Part shown: in pieces, positions 17,365-27,050 of the stretch
Numbering within the stretch: position 1 is the stretch's first letter
How the letters are laid out: each line of letters begins with the position of its first letter
Notes under the pieces: generated by a model
The model's database searches: none
What the model was told of the DNA's origin: nothing
The model's input: the letters and a program-made list of their open reading frames with translations, nothing else
Position numbers and translations under genes: made by a program
NCBI GenBank assembly: GCA_017307855.1
Contig: JAFKGD010000009.1
Coordinates: forward strand, 186,001 to 250,000
DNA from: Burkholderiales bacterium
GTDB lineage: Bacteria > Pseudomonadota > Gammaproteobacteria > Burkholderiales > Burkholderiaceae_C
Direction of reading: 5' to 3'
Length of the DNA stretch: 64,000 bases

Positions 17365-17936
17365 GGCCTGGCCTCCAACGATGTCGCGACGAACTCCCGC
17401 CGCAGGATGCCCATGAGCAGCATGTCCAGCCGCCCAGCAGGACCGCGCACGTGGGCACGCCAGCGCCCCTCGTGCCGGAAACCGCTTGCCTCATAGCAGC
17501 GGATGGCCGCGACGTTGTCTTCCAGCACCCGCAGATGGATGCGCTCCAGCGACAGCGGACCGAAACCATGTGCCAGCAGCGCATGCACCACCGCACGGCC
17601 CAAGCCCTGACCACGCGCCTGCGCTGCGCCCAGGTACATGCCGAGCTCGGCGACCGCATTGACCCGGTCGATGAACATGAGACGCGCCACGCCAAGGGGC
17701 TCATCCTGGCCCGGCCGGAAGATGCCACGCAGCCACTGGCAGGGGTCGCTGCCATTGCGCGCCAGCCAGTCGGCCACATCCGCATCGGAGAACGGCCCGG
17801 TCAGCGCGGCGATCATGTGCGCCAGTGCGGGGTCGTTCTTCCAGGCCTTTACCCGCGGCAGATGCGCCAGCGTCAGCGGTTGCAACATTACCCGCGGGGT
17901 GGCGGGCGGAAGGGCGGGAGGCTTGGACTCAGGCAT
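17361..17936 (-). CDS. pseH: GNAT N-acetyltransferase, candidate PseH
   Basis: A 191-residue RimJ/RimL-like acetyltransferase. The acetyl-CoA loop is seen in ARGQGLGRAVVHALL near residue 108 and is followed by LRVLEDNVAAIRCYEASGF, the classic GNAT C-terminal motif. In the pseudaminic pathway PseH acetylates the 4-amino group of UDP-4-amino-4,6-dideoxy-AltNAc. The place directly after pseG and in the same reading block is the usual one, so I assign it this role. The ATG at 17936 overlaps the pseG stop by 8 bases; the frame is open much further upstream but runs through pseG. Confidence 0.8.
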   Translation of the reverse strand: MPESKPPALPPATPRVMLQPLTLAHLPRVKAWKNDPALAHMIAALTGPFSDADVADWLARNGSDPCQWLRGIFRPGQDEPLGVARLMFIDRVNAVAELGMYLGAAQARGQGLGRAVVHALLAHGFGPLSLERIHLRVLEDNVAAIRCYEASGFRHEGRWRAHVRGPAGRLDMLLMGILRREFVATSLEARP

Positions 17937-19041
17937 GTCGGTCTTGTGGTGCGAGGGAAAGAAGCGCGTCGGCCACGCGTGCTGCGCCCCGGCCGTCGAC
18001 CAGATCCTGGCCGGCGGCGGCCAGCCGGGCCAGCGCCGGCGCGTCCTGCCATAGGGCCTGTACCCGCATGCCAATGTCCTGGGCGGAAACGGCTTGGGCC
18101 TCGCCCAGGAAGTGCAGCGCCTGCCGCTGGCCCAGGTAGCGCAAAGCCTCGACCTGATTCGCGGCGGTGGCCAGCACCAGCGCTGGCAGCCCGACGCACA
18201 TGCGCTCCCACACCGAAGTGCCGCCACCCGCCACGGCAAGGCGCGCGCTGGCCATCAGCGCGCCCATGCGGTCGGTCGCCACATGCAGGCGGGTGGCCGA
18301 ATAGGCCGGGTGGCTCTCTAGTTCGCGCCGCAGATCCGAGAGCCCCGGGAAGGTGGCTCCCACCACGATGTCGGCACCTACGCCGCCGGCCAGCAGGTCG
18401 CGGCAGGCCCGCACCGTGGCCAGCGACTGGTTGCCGCGGTCGACACCGCCAAAACCGATGAACAGTCGATCACGTTCATCAGCCGGGCGCGCGGCCGCGC
18501 GCGCCGCCAGGAATTCGGCGCGCAAAAGGATGAAGTCCGGCCCCAGCAGTCGCGCCGTGCCGCTGCGCAGGAGGTGACGGTCGTAGCGAGTGTCTGCATC
18601 AGCATACGCGTTGCCGTCGAGCAAAAGTTGCACGTCGTGCGAGCGATCGGCGAGGTCGTCGATGGCGGCCAGCCAACCCGCATGCACGCCGGCCACACGC
18701 TCCCAAGCAGCGTCGAGCGCGTAGTGGTCGACCACCAGGCCGACCGGCCGCTCTACTGCCAGAACCTCGGCCGTGTGCTGCGCGTCGAGCACCGGATCAC
18801 AGCGCAGCCAAGCCGCGTGCGGCGGCTGGATCGGGGAGGCGACGGGCTCCGGCACCTCGGGCAACCGCACGACACGGTGGCCGCAGGACTGCACCAGCGC
18901 CTGCTGCCGCGGGTCGAGCCATCGGCAGACAAAGACCGACGCCGCACCATGATGCGCCAACGCATCAGCCAGGGTGAGGCAACGCATGAGATGGCCGCTG
19001 CCGATCTCCACCGACGCATCGACCCGAAATGCCACCCGCAT
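17929..19041 (-). CDS. pseG: UDP-2,4-diacetamido-2,4,6-trideoxy-beta-L-altropyranose hydrolase
   Basis: A 370-residue GT-B-fold hydrolase that releases UDP from the fully acetylated altrose derivative before the PseI condensation. The N-terminus carries FRVDASVEIGSGHLMRCLTLA, holding the family GSGHxxR motif with the catalytic His. The C-terminal nucleotide-binding half has RLAVAGGGTSVWERMCVGLPAL. Start at the ATG 19041, 3 bases after the pseF stop. It is slightly longer than the Campylobacter enzyme but typical for proteobacterial forms. Confidence 0.93.
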   Translation of the reverse strand: MRVAFRVDASVEIGSGHLMRCLTLADALAHHGAASVFVCRWLDPRQQALVQSCGHRVVRLPEVPEPVASPIQPPHAAWLRCDPVLDAQHTAEVLAVERPVGLVVDHYALDAAWERVAGVHAGWLAAIDDLADRSHDVQLLLDGNAYADADTRYDRHLLRSGTARLLGPDFILLRAEFLAARAAARPADERDRLFIGFGGVDRGNQSLATVRACRDLLAGGVGADIVVGATFPGLSDLRRELESHPAYSATRLHVATDRMGALMASARLAVAGGGTSVWERMCVGLPALVLATAANQVEALRYLGQRQALHFLGEAQAVSAQDIGMRVQALWQDAPALARLAAAGQDLVDGRGAARVADALLSLAPQDRHA

Positions 19042-19044
19042 GGC

Positions 19045-19746
19045 CTACTCCGCTGCAGTCTGGGCGGCCAGAGCGCGAAACATCCACTCGGCGCGCCCCC
19101 AGTCTTCCGCCGTGTCGATGTCCTGAACGCGGTGATGGGGCAGCGGCACCGGCACGCATCGGCTCGCGAAGACCGGCGCCGATGCCCGCCAGGCTTCGGC
19201 ACGGCCCCAGCAGAACTGGCCGGCATCGTGCCAGGCCTCCTCCAGATCCTGCGACCGGGTGGCCGCAAGGTCGGGCCGCAGCATCTCGATGCCACCGCTC
19301 GCGTTGACACGCAACGCGCGCTGGATCGGAAAGGCATAGCGCGTGACGGCCAGCGCGTAGTCGGCACCGGCCTGCCGCAGCGCGCGCAGGCCTTCGGCGA
19401 GGTCAGCCGACTGAACAAACGGGGCCGTGGCATACAGGCAGCAGGCGAACGCCGGTGCGCGGCCCGCGTCGGCATACCAGTCGAGTGCATGGCGCATGAC
19501 CGCCCCTGTGCCCGCATGATCGTCGGCGAGGGCGGCCGGCCGCACGAACGGTGTAGCCGCGCCAGCCGCGCGCGCCACCGCCGCGATGGCCTCGTCGTCA
19601 GTGGAAACGGCGATCTCGTCGAAGCAGCCGGCCGCCCGCGCGGCCTCAATGCTCCATACGATCATCGGCTTCCCGCAAAAATCACGGATATTCTTGCGCG
19701 GGATGCGCTTGCTGCCGCCGCGCGCCGGGATGACGGCGACGATCAT
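19045..19746 (-). CDS. pseF: Pseudaminic acid cytidylyltransferase
   Basis: A 233-residue CMP-sugar synthetase that activates pseudaminic acid with CTP. The N-terminus has AVIPARGGSKRIPRKN, the CTP-binding signature, followed by STDDEAIAAVA, YATAPF and the C-terminal QDIDTAEDW metal-binding segment. The ATG at 19746 overlaps the pseC stop as ATGA, which fixes the start; the open frame continues upstream only because it shadows pseC. It is preceded by pseC and followed by pseG. Confidence 0.94.
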   Translation of the reverse strand: MIVAVIPARGGSKRIPRKNIRDFCGKPMIVWSIEAARAAGCFDEIAVSTDDEAIAAVARAAGAATPFVRPAALADDHAGTGAVMRHALDWYADAGRAPAFACCLYATAPFVQSADLAEGLRALRQAGADYALAVTRYAFPIQRALRVNASGGIEMLRPDLAATRSQDLEEAWHDAGQFCWGRAEAWRASAPVFASRCVPVPLPHHRVQDIDTAEDWGRAEWMFRALAAQTAAE

Positions 19747-20909
19747 GGTGCGAGCGAGCGCTGCAGAGCGTCCACCACGGCGTCCTGCTGCGCCTCGTCG
19801 AGCCCGGGAAACATGGGTAGGCTGATGGCCTCGGCGTAGTAACGCATCGATTCTTCCAGCGCGTCGTAGGTCACGCCCAGTTGCTGGTAGTAGGGCTGCG
19901 TGTGCACAGGGATGTAGTGCACGTTGACGCCGACGTCGGCCTGTCGCATGCGCGCGAACACCGCGTCCCGTTGCACTTGTGCGTCGGCGGTGATGCGAAC
20001 CACGTACAGATGCAAGCCCGAGTAGCCGTCGGGATGTTGCCATGGGCGCTGCACCGGCAAACCCTCCAGCAAGCGGTCGTAGCGAGCAGCCAGCGCATGG
20101 CGGCGTGCCACATAGTCGTCGATGCGCTGCAGTTGGCTTTCGCCAAGAACCGCCTGCAGCTCGGTCATGCGGTAGTTGTAGCCCAGGTCGATCTGCTGGT
20201 AGTACCAGGGGCCGTCGGGCGCGTGCGTCATGTCTGCCGCATCGCGCGTGACGCCGTGGCTGCGCAGTCGCGCCATGCGCGCCGCCAGTCGCGCATCGCG
20301 CGTGACCGCCATGCCGCCCTCGCCAGTGGTGATGATCTTCACCGGGTGGAAACTGAAAACCACCACGTCGCTGTAGCGGCAGTCGCCCACGGGCTGGCCA
20401 AGATAGCGCCCACCCACGGCGTGTGATGCGTCCTCGATGAGCTTGAAGCTGAAACGCTGCGCCAGCGCGTGGATGCGCCGCATGTCGCAAGGCTGACCGG
20501 CGAAATGCACGGGCACCACCACTTTGGGCAACCGCCCCTCGGCCTGCGCGCGTAGCAGCTTCCTCTCCAGGGCGTCGGGGCACAGGTTGTAGGTACGCGG
20601 ATCGATGTCGACGAAGTCGACCTGCGCGCCGCAGTACAGACCACAATTAGAAGAGGCGACAAAAGTAATGGGGCTGGTCCAGAGCCAATCGCCGGGTCCC
20701 AACCCAAGCGCCATGCAGGCGATGTGCAGCGCCGAGGTGGCGCTGTTGACGGCCACGGCATGCGGCGCTCCGCAGTATTGTGCCAACGCCGCCTCGAATC
20801 TGGGAACGACCGGCCCCTGCGTGAGGAAGTCCGAACGCAGAACTGCCACGACAGCCTCGACATCGGCGTCGGTCACATCCTGGCGGCCGTAGGGGATCAT
20901 CTTGGACAT
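19743..20909 (-). CDS. pseC: UDP-4-amino-4,6-dideoxy-N-acetyl-beta-L-altrosamine transaminase
   Basis: A 388-residue PLP-dependent DegT/DnrJ/EryC1 aminotransferase that aminates the 4-keto group made by PseB. It begins MSKMIPYGRQDVTDADVEAV, typical of PseC. The PLP-binding Lys lies in VVFSFHPVKIITTGEGG near residue 185, and the Asp that contacts the pyridine ring is in LIEDASHAVG. Start at the ATG 20909, 45 bases after pseB. Function follows from sequence pattern plus the complete Pse gene set around it. Confidence 0.94.
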   Translation of the reverse strand: MSKMIPYGRQDVTDADVEAVVAVLRSDFLTQGPVVPRFEAALAQYCGAPHAVAVNSATSALHIACMALGLGPGDWLWTSPITFVASSNCGLYCGAQVDFVDIDPRTYNLCPDALERKLLRAQAEGRLPKVVVPVHFAGQPCDMRRIHALAQRFSFKLIEDASHAVGGRYLGQPVGDCRYSDVVVFSFHPVKIITTGEGGMAVTRDARLAARMARLRSHGVTRDAADMTHAPDGPWYYQQIDLGYNYRMTELQAVLGESQLQRIDDYVARRHALAARYDRLLEGLPVQRPWQHPDGYSGLHLYVVRITADAQVQRDAVFARMRQADVGVNVHYIPVHTQPYYQQLGVTYDALEESMRYYAEAISLPMFPGLDEAQQDAVVDALQRSLAP

Positions 20910-20954
20910 GGTTCGATGTGGAAGGAGGGTGCTGCGCAGAAGCCAGGCCCTGAC

Positions 20955-21953
20955 TCAGATGTGGCCAATCTTGCCGGCGTTAGCGTCGATCCATTCGCGC
21001 AGCTGCTGCGCGCTCATCCAGTCGGCATTGTTGTCGCTGCTGTAAACAAAACCTTCGGGCACGCGCAAGCCGTCCTTGATGCGCCGTGCATCGGCATTCC
21101 AGTTGTTGATGGCCGGCAGGATCTTGAAGTGCTCGGGGTACTCGAATGTCGACAGCGAATCCTCCGCGCTGATCATCTGCTCGTGAAGCTTCTCACCTGG
21201 GCGGATGCCCACCATCTGCAGGCGTGCGTCCTGGCGAACGGCTTGCGCGATGTCGGTAACTTTCATCGATGGAATCTTCTTGACGTAGATCTCTCCGCCC
21301 TGCATGTCGTCGAACGCATGCCAGACCAGTTCGACGCCCTGCTCTAGCGTGATCATGAAGCGCGTCATGCGCGCATCGGTAATGGGCAGCACACCGGAAT
21401 CTCGGATCGACATGAAGTACGGAATCACCGATCCGCGCGAGCCCATCACATTACCGTAGCGCACCACCGCGAAGCGCGTTTCGCGCCCGCCCGAATACGA
21501 ATTTCCGGCCACGAAGAGTTTGTCGGAAGCAAGCTTGGTCGCGCCGTACAGGTTGACCGGGCTGCTCGCCTTGTCCGTCGACAGCGCCACCACCCGTCGC
21601 ACTCCCTTGTCGATGCAGGCGTCAATGAGGTTCATTGCGCCCAGGATGTTGGTCTTGACGCACTCAAATGGGTTGTACTCAGCCGTCGGCACGATCTTGG
21701 TGGCTGCGGCGTGCACCACATAGTCGACACCGTCGAGCGCGCGGTAGAGCCGTTCGCGGTCGCGCACGTCGCCAATGAAGAAGCGCACGCGCGGATCGCC
21801 CTGGTAGTGCTTGGCCATCTCCCACTGCTTCATCTCGTCGCGTGAATAGATGATGAGCTTGCGGGGGTTGTAGCGCGCCAGCGTCATCGGCACGAAGGTG
21901 TGGCCGAACGAACCGGTGCCGCCGGTAATGAGAATGACCTTGTCTTCGAACAT
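20955..21953 (-). CDS. pseB: UDP-N-acetylglucosamine 4,6-dehydratase (inverting)
   Basis: A 332-residue soluble dehydratase/5-epimerase, the first step of pseudaminic acid synthesis from UDP-GlcNAc. It shows ILITGGTGSFGHTF at the N-terminus, YSRDEMKQ near residue 38, THE STDKAS segment and the catalytic Tyr-x3-Lys in NLYGATK near residue 140. Unlike the long WbpM-like protein at 2357-4315 it has no membrane helices and keeps the Tyr. Start at the ATG 21953, 27 bases after the upstream aminotransferase gene. Confidence 0.95.
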   Translation of the reverse strand: MFEDKVILITGGTGSFGHTFVPMTLARYNPRKLIIYSRDEMKQWEMAKHYQGDPRVRFFIGDVRDRERLYRALDGVDYVVHAAATKIVPTAEYNPFECVKTNILGAMNLIDACIDKGVRRVVALSTDKASSPVNLYGATKLASDKLFVAGNSYSGGRETRFAVVRYGNVMGSRGSVIPYFMSIRDSGVLPITDARMTRFMITLEQGVELVWHAFDDMQGGEIYVKKIPSMKVTDIAQAVRQDARLQMVGIRPGEKLHEQMISAEDSLSTFEYPEHFKILPAINNWNADARRIKDGLRVPEGFVYSSDNNADWMSAQQLREWIDANAGKIGHI

Positions 21954-21980
21954 TGGAAGGAAACTCTTCTTGCTGCGCCG

Positions 21981-23084
21981 TCAGCGCGGAAACATTTGGA
22001 TGACCTCGCACACACGCGCGACGTCCTGGAGCGTATGGCCAGCCGAAATCGGCAGACTCAGTTGGGTCCCGTGCAACACATCGGCGACTGGCCAATCGCC
22101 CGAGAGGATGCCACTCATCGCCTCCTGGCGGTGGGGTGGAATGGGGTAATGGATCTCGGTGCGAACACCATGCTGCAGCAGGTGCTGCCGCAGCGCGTCG
22201 CGTTTCACATGGCGCACGCCGAAGATGTGGAAAACGTCGAATTCATCTTCACGCCGACGCGGTAGCTCGAGCCAGTCGGGCAGTTGCTCGAAATAAGCCT
22301 GCGCCAGCAGGCGCTTGTGTGCCGTGAGCGCATCGAGGTGGCGCAGCTTAACGCGCAGCATGGCCGCCTGCATTTCGTGCAGGCGCGAATTCACGCCCAC
22401 ATACTTGAAGACGTACTTGCGTTCGGAGCCGTAGTTACGCGTCATACGCAATCGCTTGGCCAGCGCGTCGTCGTTGGTTACGACGGCGCCACCCTCTCCA
22501 ACCGCACCCAGGTTTTTGGTGGGATAGAAGCTAAAGCAACCGGCGTCGCCGAAGGTGCCGGTAACCTTCGTGCCCAGTCGCGCGCCGTGCGACTGGGCGC
22601 AGTCCTCGACTAGACGCAACCCATGGTCGCGCGCAAAAGCGCCAATGGCGTCCATGCGACACGACTTTCCGAACAAGTGCGTAACGCAAATTGCGCGCGT
22701 ATCGGGCGTCATAGAGCCCGCCAGTCGCGCTGGGTCCATATTGAAGGTCTCGAGGTCGGGCTCCACGAGTACCGGATGATGGCCTGCGCGCAGGATGGCG
22801 ATGATGGTCGCGATGTAGGTGTTGGAAGCCACCAGGATGTCACTGCCGGGCGGCAGATCGAGCGCCTCCATAGACAGAATCAGCGCATCGAGTCCATTGG
22901 CGACACCGATACAGTGGCGCGCGCCGATATAGTGCGCGAACTCAGCTTCGAACTGCGCCACTTCCTGCCCTAGCACGTACCACCCGCCACGAATCACGCC
23001 CGCCGCGGCTGCGGCCAGCTCGTCCATCAGCACCGCGTTGGAGCGCACAAGGCTCTCATATTCGATCGTTGGGGCGTCAGTCAT
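21981..23084 (-). CDS. DegT/DnrJ aminotransferase, FdtB/QdtB-like
   Basis: A 367-residue PLP aminotransferase related to enzymes that make dTDP-3-amino-3,6-dideoxyhexoses (FdtB for Fuc3N, QdtB for Qui3N). GGWYVLGQEVAQFE and CIGVANGLDAL near the N-terminus match that subgroup; the PLP Lys is in FSFYPTKNLGAVGEGG and the Asp in LVEDCAQSHG. I chose the ATG at 23084 (MTDAPTIEY), which overlaps the upstream ketoisomerase stop by 8 bases; an ATG at 23093 is possible. The substrate would come from RmlA and RmlB via the neighbouring ketoisomerase. Confidence 0.85.
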   Translation of the reverse strand: MTDAPTIEYESLVRSNAVLMDELAAAAAGVIRGGWYVLGQEVAQFEAEFAHYIGARHCIGVANGLDALILSMEALDLPPGSDILVASNTYIATIIAILRAGHHPVLVEPDLETFNMDPARLAGSMTPDTRAICVTHLFGKSCRMDAIGAFARDHGLRLVEDCAQSHGARLGTKVTGTFGDAGCFSFYPTKNLGAVGEGGAVVTNDDALAKRLRMTRNYGSERKYVFKYVGVNSRLHEMQAAMLRVKLRHLDALTAHKRLLAQAYFEQLPDWLELPRRREDEFDVFHIFGVRHVKRDALRQHLLQHGVRTEIHYPIPPHRQEAMSGILSGDWPVADVLHGTQLSLPISAGHTLQDVARVCEVIQMFPR

Positions 23085-23445
23085 AGGGAGCATCGATGTA
23101 CTCGGCGCGATCATAGGGTTGCGAAGCCATCACGAGTAGCACCGCGCCGGGACCGAAATGCATGGTGTGCCAGTCTTTGGGCTCGACGAGTAAACAGCGC
23201 GCCGGACTGTCGAGAAACACGTGTTCCTGAGCCTCGCCGTCATTCATGTAGACGGTCACGCTGCCGTGGATGGAGACCAGCGCCTGACGCGTGCTGCGGT
23301 GGCGATGACCGCCGCGCAATTGGCCGTCAGCGCCGTAGATCCAGTAGGTGCGAACGATGCTGAACGGCAGCGCGCCGTCGAGCACTGAGAGCACGCCACG
23401 CGCATCAGCGAAGGTAGGTAGATCGAGGACGTTAAAGTGGCTCAT
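23077..23445 (-). CDS. dTDP-4-keto-6-deoxyglucose 3,4-ketoisomerase (FdtA/QdtA-like cupin)
   Basis: A 122-residue single-domain cupin. Family features are the GHRHRSTRQALVSIHGSV core near residue 50, with the catalytic His pair in GHRH, and LLVEPKDWHTMHFG near residue 93. These enzymes turn dTDP-4-keto-6-deoxyglucose into the 3-keto isomer for transamination. The adjacent overlapping aminotransferase gene supports this. Whether the product is the galacto (Fuc3N) or gluco (Qui3N) form cannot be read from the sequence by eye. Start at the ATG 23445, 29 bases after fcl. Confidence 0.87.
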   Translation of the reverse strand: MSHFNVLDLPTFADARGVLSVLDGALPFSIVRTYWIYGADGQLRGGHRHRSTRQALVSIHGSVTVYMNDGEAQEHVFLDSPARCLLVEPKDWHTMHFGPGAVLLVMASQPYDRAEYIDAPYD

Positions 23446-23474
23446 GATGGATGGGGTGCTGCGCGTTGCATGAT

Positions 23475-24467
23475 TCACCTCTCGCGCACGACCTTCTGCT
23501 GCAAGCTGGACTGGAAGTCTTGGTAAGCCTGGGCCAGCCCTGCCTCGAGACCGACCCTCGGCCGCCATCCCATTCGCTGCAACCGCGCGGAATCCATCAG
23601 CTTGCGAGGCGCGCCGTCAGGCCGACTGGTGTCAAAACCGATTTGCCCGCTATAGCCAACTACGCGAGCAACCAGGCGAGCCAGTTCGGAGATCGGGACT
23701 TCGTGCCCTGAGCCAACATTGATGTGACTCAATTGGGGCTGCACCTGGGCGGCGTAGTCGGCCTGCTTGAGCTCCATCACGTACACCGACGCGGATGCCA
23801 TGTCATCGACGTGAAGGAATTCGCGCCTTGGTGCGCCAGTACCCCAGATCAGAACTTTTGGTGCACCGCTCACGCGCGCTTCGTGGAAACGCCGAATCAG
23901 TGCTGGAATCACGTGACTATTTTCCGCGTGATAGTTGTCGCCTGGGCCGTAAAGATTGGTCGGCATCACGCTTCGGTAGTCGCGGCCGTGTTGACGCGCA
24001 TAGCTTTCGCAAAGTTTTATGCCAGCGATCTTGGCAATGGCATAGGGCTCATTAGTTGGCTCCAGCGGCCCGGTCAGCAGGGCCTCCTCGGTCATCGGTT
24101 GCGTCGCCAGTTGTGGATAGATGCAGCTGCTGCCCAAGAAAAGCAGCTTTCGCACGCCATGGACGTGAGCCGCATGAATCACGTTCGATTGGATCATCAG
24201 GTTGTCGTAGATGAAGCCCGCCGGATAGGTATTGTTGGCGTGGATGCCGCCGACGCGGGCTGCGGCCAGGTAGACCTGATCGGGTTTCTCATACGCAAAG
24301 AAATCATTGACTGCACGCTGATCCACCAGATCGAGCTCCGCGTGCGTACGGCCGATAATCTCGTACCTGCCATTGCCATGCGTCTGCAGCGCGCGAACGA
24401 TGGCACTACCCACCATGCCCTTGTGACCGGCCACGTAAATACGAGCAGGATGCTGGTCTGTGCCCAT
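23475..24467 (-). CDS. fcl: GDP-L-fucose synthase
   Basis: A 330-residue extended short-chain dehydrogenase that epimerises and reduces GDP-4-keto-6-deoxymannose to GDP-L-fucose. It has [17 protein letters not shown], the [11 protein letters not shown] segment, FLGSSCIYP with the catalytic Ser-Cys pair and the Tyr-x3-Lys in [10 protein letters not shown]. The ATG at 24467 overlaps the gmd stop as TGATG, with a good GGAGAG ribosome-binding site 6 bases before it. Confidence 0.95.
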   Translation of the reverse strand: MGTDQHPARIYVAGHKGMVGSAIVRALQTHGNGRYEIIGRTHAELDLVDQRAVNDFFAYEKPDQVYLAAARVGGIHANNTYPAGFIYDNLMIQSNVIHAAHVHGVRKLLFLGSSCIYPQLATQPMTEEALLTGPLEPTNEPYAIAKIAGIKLCESYARQHGRDYRSVMPTNLYGPGDNYHAENSHVIPALIRRFHEARVSGAPKVLIWGTGAPRREFLHVDDMASASVYVMELKQADYAAQVQPQLSHINVGSGHEVPISELARLVARVVGYSGQIGFDTSRPDGAPRKLMDSARLQRMGWRPRVGLEAGLAQAYQDFQSSLQQKVVRER

Positions 24468-25594
24468 CAGCTCTCCTTACTCACCGGCACTGCATAGCCG
24501 TGCTTCTTGAGCAACGCATGCTGCCGCGCCTGTTGCAGATCGTTCATCACCATTTCCCGAACCATTTCGTCAAGCGTGATCTGCGGGACCCAGCCTAGAT
24601 CCTTCTTCGCCAACGACGGATCGCCCAACAACGTCTCGACTTCGGCTGGCCGGAAGTAACGCGGATCGACACGGATGATGGTGTCCCCTGCCTTGATGCC
24701 TGGAGCTTTGTCACCGTCAACGGCCCGCACCACGGCATGCTCCCCGACGCCCTTGCCCTCGAACGACAGCGTGATGCCGAGTTGCGCTGCCGTCTTTTCG
24801 ATGAACTGACGCACACTGTATTGCACACCAGTGGCAATCACATAGTCCTTGGGAGCATCCTGCTGCAGCATCATCCACTGCATGCGCACGTAGTCCTTGG
24901 CATGGCCCCAGTCGCGCAGCGCGTCCATGTTGCCCATGTAGAGGCAATCTTCCAGGCCTTGCGCGATGTTTGCCAGGGCACGCGTAATCTTGCGAGTGAC
25001 GAAGGTCTCTCCGCGACGTGGGCTCTCGTGGTTGAAAAGGATGCCGTTGCAGGCGTACATGCCATACGACTCGCGGTAGTTCACGCAGATCCAGTAGGCA
25101 TAGAGCTTGGCAACACCATAGGGGCTGCGCGGGTAGAACGGTGTGGTCTCCTTCTGCGGAATCTCTTGCACGAGGCCATACAGTTCGCTGGTGCTGGCCT
25201 GATAGAAGCGTGTCCTGTCTTTCAAGCCCAGCAGGCGGATCGCTTCCAGCAGGCGCAGCGTTCCCATGGCGTCCACGTCGGCCGTGTACTCGGGGCTCTC
25301 GAAGCTCACGGCCACGTGACTTTGCGCGCCCAGGTTGTAGACCTCATCAGGCTGGACCAGCTGCAGGATGCGGGTCAGATTGCTGCCGTCGGTCAGGTCA
25401 CCGTAGTGCAGGATCAGATTGCGGCCATCGATGTGCGGATCCTGGTACAGATGATCGATGCGCTCGGTGTTGAACGACGAAGCTCGCCGCTTGATACCGT
25501 GAACCTCGTAGCCCTTTTCGAGCAGAAGCTCTGCCAGGTAGGAACCATCCTGCCCCGTGATGCCGGTGATCAGTGCCTTCTTCTTCGCGGTCAT
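24467..25594 (-). CDS. gmd: GDP-mannose 4,6-dehydratase
   Basis: A 375-residue enzyme making GDP-4-keto-6-deoxymannose. Signatures are [16 protein letters not shown], the [15 protein letters not shown] segment typical of Gmd, STSELYG, and Tyr-x3-Lys in [29 protein letters not shown] is also diagnostic. The ATG at 25594 overlaps the manC stop as TGATG; a GTG one codon earlier is possible. It feeds fcl, with which it overlaps by one base. Confidence 0.96.
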   Translation of the reverse strand: MTAKKKALITGITGQDGSYLAELLLEKGYEVHGIKRRASSFNTERIDHLYQDPHIDGRNLILHYGDLTDGSNLTRILQLVQPDEVYNLGAQSHVAVSFESPEYTADVDAMGTLRLLEAIRLLGLKDRTRFYQASTSELYGLVQEIPQKETTPFYPRSPYGVAKLYAYWICVNYRESYGMYACNGILFNHESPRRGETFVTRKITRALANIAQGLEDCLYMGNMDALRDWGHAKDYVRMQWMMLQQDAPKDYVIATGVQYSVRQFIEKTAAQLGITLSFEGKGVGEHAVVRAVDGDKAPGIKAGDTIIRVDPRYFRPAEVETLLGDPSLAKKDLGWVPQITLDEMVREMVMNDLQQARQHALLKKHGYAVPVSKES

Positions 25595-27030
25595 CACGCG
25601 CTCCCTCGCTCGTTCATGCGTCCGTACGCATCTTCGAAACGGACGATATCGTCCTCGCCCAGATAGGCGCCACTCTGCACTTCGATGATCTCCAGCGGCT
25701 CGCTACCCGGGTTCGCCAGTCGATGACGCTGCCCCATCGGAATGAACGTGCTTTCGTTCTCTTGCAGGATCATTGTCTGATCGCCATTGACGACCTCGGC
25801 CACCCCCGACACCACCACCCAGTGCTCGGTACGGTGGTGATGCATCTGCAGCGACAGCGACGCGCCAGGCTTGACCGTCAGGCGTTTGACTTGGTGACGG
25901 CTGCCGACGTCGACGCTGTCGTACCAGCCCCAGGGGCGCGCGACACGCCGGTGATGCAAGGCCTCTGCCGCATCGAGCGACTCCAGTCTGGCCACCACCT
26001 GTTTGACCGATTCGGCATGGCGCCGGTCGGCCACCAGCAGCGCGTCGGGCGTGTCGATAACCAGAATGTTGTCAGTGCCCAACGCGACGACCGGGCGGCC
26101 GCCACAAGCATGGATGTAGGTATTGCTGGACAGCAGGTGATGCGCCCGCCGCCCATCGCCACTCGACCGGTTGCCGGCTTCCGAAGGTTCGACCATGTCA
26201 GCCACCGCATTCCAGCTGCCCACGTCGCTCCAGGCCCCCAAAAACGGGAAGACGACGACGTTGTCCGCCTTCTCCATCACGGCGTAGTCGATGGAGTCGC
26301 TACGGCAGGCCACGAACACGGCGGCGTCGGGCCGCAGGAAGTCGCCGTCACGCCGGGCCAGCGACATGGCTTGGCGGCATGAAGCCAGGATGTCGGGGGC
26401 ATGGCCCTGGAGCGCGGCCAGCCAGGCATCCGCACGGGCCAGGAAGATGCCGGCATTCCAGAAAAAGCGGCCTTGCGATAGCATGGCCAGCGCCCGATCC
26501 TGCGGCGGCTTTTCGACGAATCGCTGGACGCCGAACCCGCCCTCGGCAGCCGGCGCGCCTTGTTCGATGTAGCCGTACGCTGTGCTGGGAAAGGTCGGCA
26601 CGATGCCGAACGTGACCAGGGCGCCGGCGTCGGCAGCGCCCAATGCCCCCTGCACCGAGGCGACGAAGGCAGCGGTATCGGGAATGTGGTGATCGGCAGG
26701 GCAAATCAGCAAGACCGCATCGGGTGCGGGTGCCGCCAGCGCCGCCAGCGCGATCGCGGCGGCCGTGTTGCGCGCGGCGGGCTCGAGTATCTGTTGCACT
26801 GACGCTTCGCCACAGGCGGCCGCTGCGTCCGACACTAGGAAGCGATGATCGTCCGCGCTCACGCAAGTGAGCACAGCGCCGGGGCCGGCGACGGCACGCG
26901 CACGCGCCAGTGTCAGCGTCAGCAGTGACTTGTCACCGACAAGCGGAATGAACTGCTTGGGAAACGCCTTGCGGGAGAGCGGCCACAGTCGTGTGCCGCT
27001 GCCGCCGCAAAGGATGACAGGATGAATCAT
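25594..27030 (-). CDS. manC: Mannose-1-phosphate guanylyltransferase / mannose-6-phosphate isomerase
   Basis: A 478-residue bifunctional type II enzyme. The N-terminal nucleotidyltransferase domain starts [22 protein letters not shown] and has FVEKPP near residue 165. The C-terminal cupin domain (about 350-478) has [26 protein letters not shown] and [14 protein letters not shown], the PMI type II zinc site. It gives GDP-mannose for gmd and fcl. Start is the ATG at 27030; the long open extension upstream reads through rmlC. No phosphomannomutase gene is seen in the window. Confidence 0.94.
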   Translation of the reverse strand: MIHPVILCGGSGTRLWPLSRKAFPKQFIPLVGDKSLLTLTLARARAVAGPGAVLTCVSADDHRFLVSDAAAACGEASVQQILEPAARNTAAAIALAALAAPAPDAVLLICPADHHIPDTAAFVASVQGALGAADAGALVTFGIVPTFPSTAYGYIEQGAPAAEGGFGVQRFVEKPPQDRALAMLSQGRFFWNAGIFLARADAWLAALQGHAPDILASCRQAMSLARRDGDFLRPDAAVFVACRSDSIDYAVMEKADNVVVFPFLGAWSDVGSWNAVADMVEPSEAGNRSSGDGRRAHHLLSSNTYIHACGGRPVVALGTDNILVIDTPDALLVADRRHAESVKQVVARLESLDAAEALHHRRVARPWGWYDSVDVGSRHQVKRLTVKPGASLSLQMHHHRTEHWVVVSGVAEVVNGDQTMILQENESTFIPMGQRHRLANPGSEPLEIIEVQSGAYLGEDDIVRFEDAYGRMNERGSA

Positions 27031-27050
27031 GGGCACACCGCTTATCCCGT

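Noticed and set aside
19747-20646. Long open extension of the pseF frame reaching 533 codons
   Set aside because: It lies antisense-free but out of frame over pseC, has Arg/Ala-rich shadow composition, and pseF begins at the ATGA overlap at 19746.
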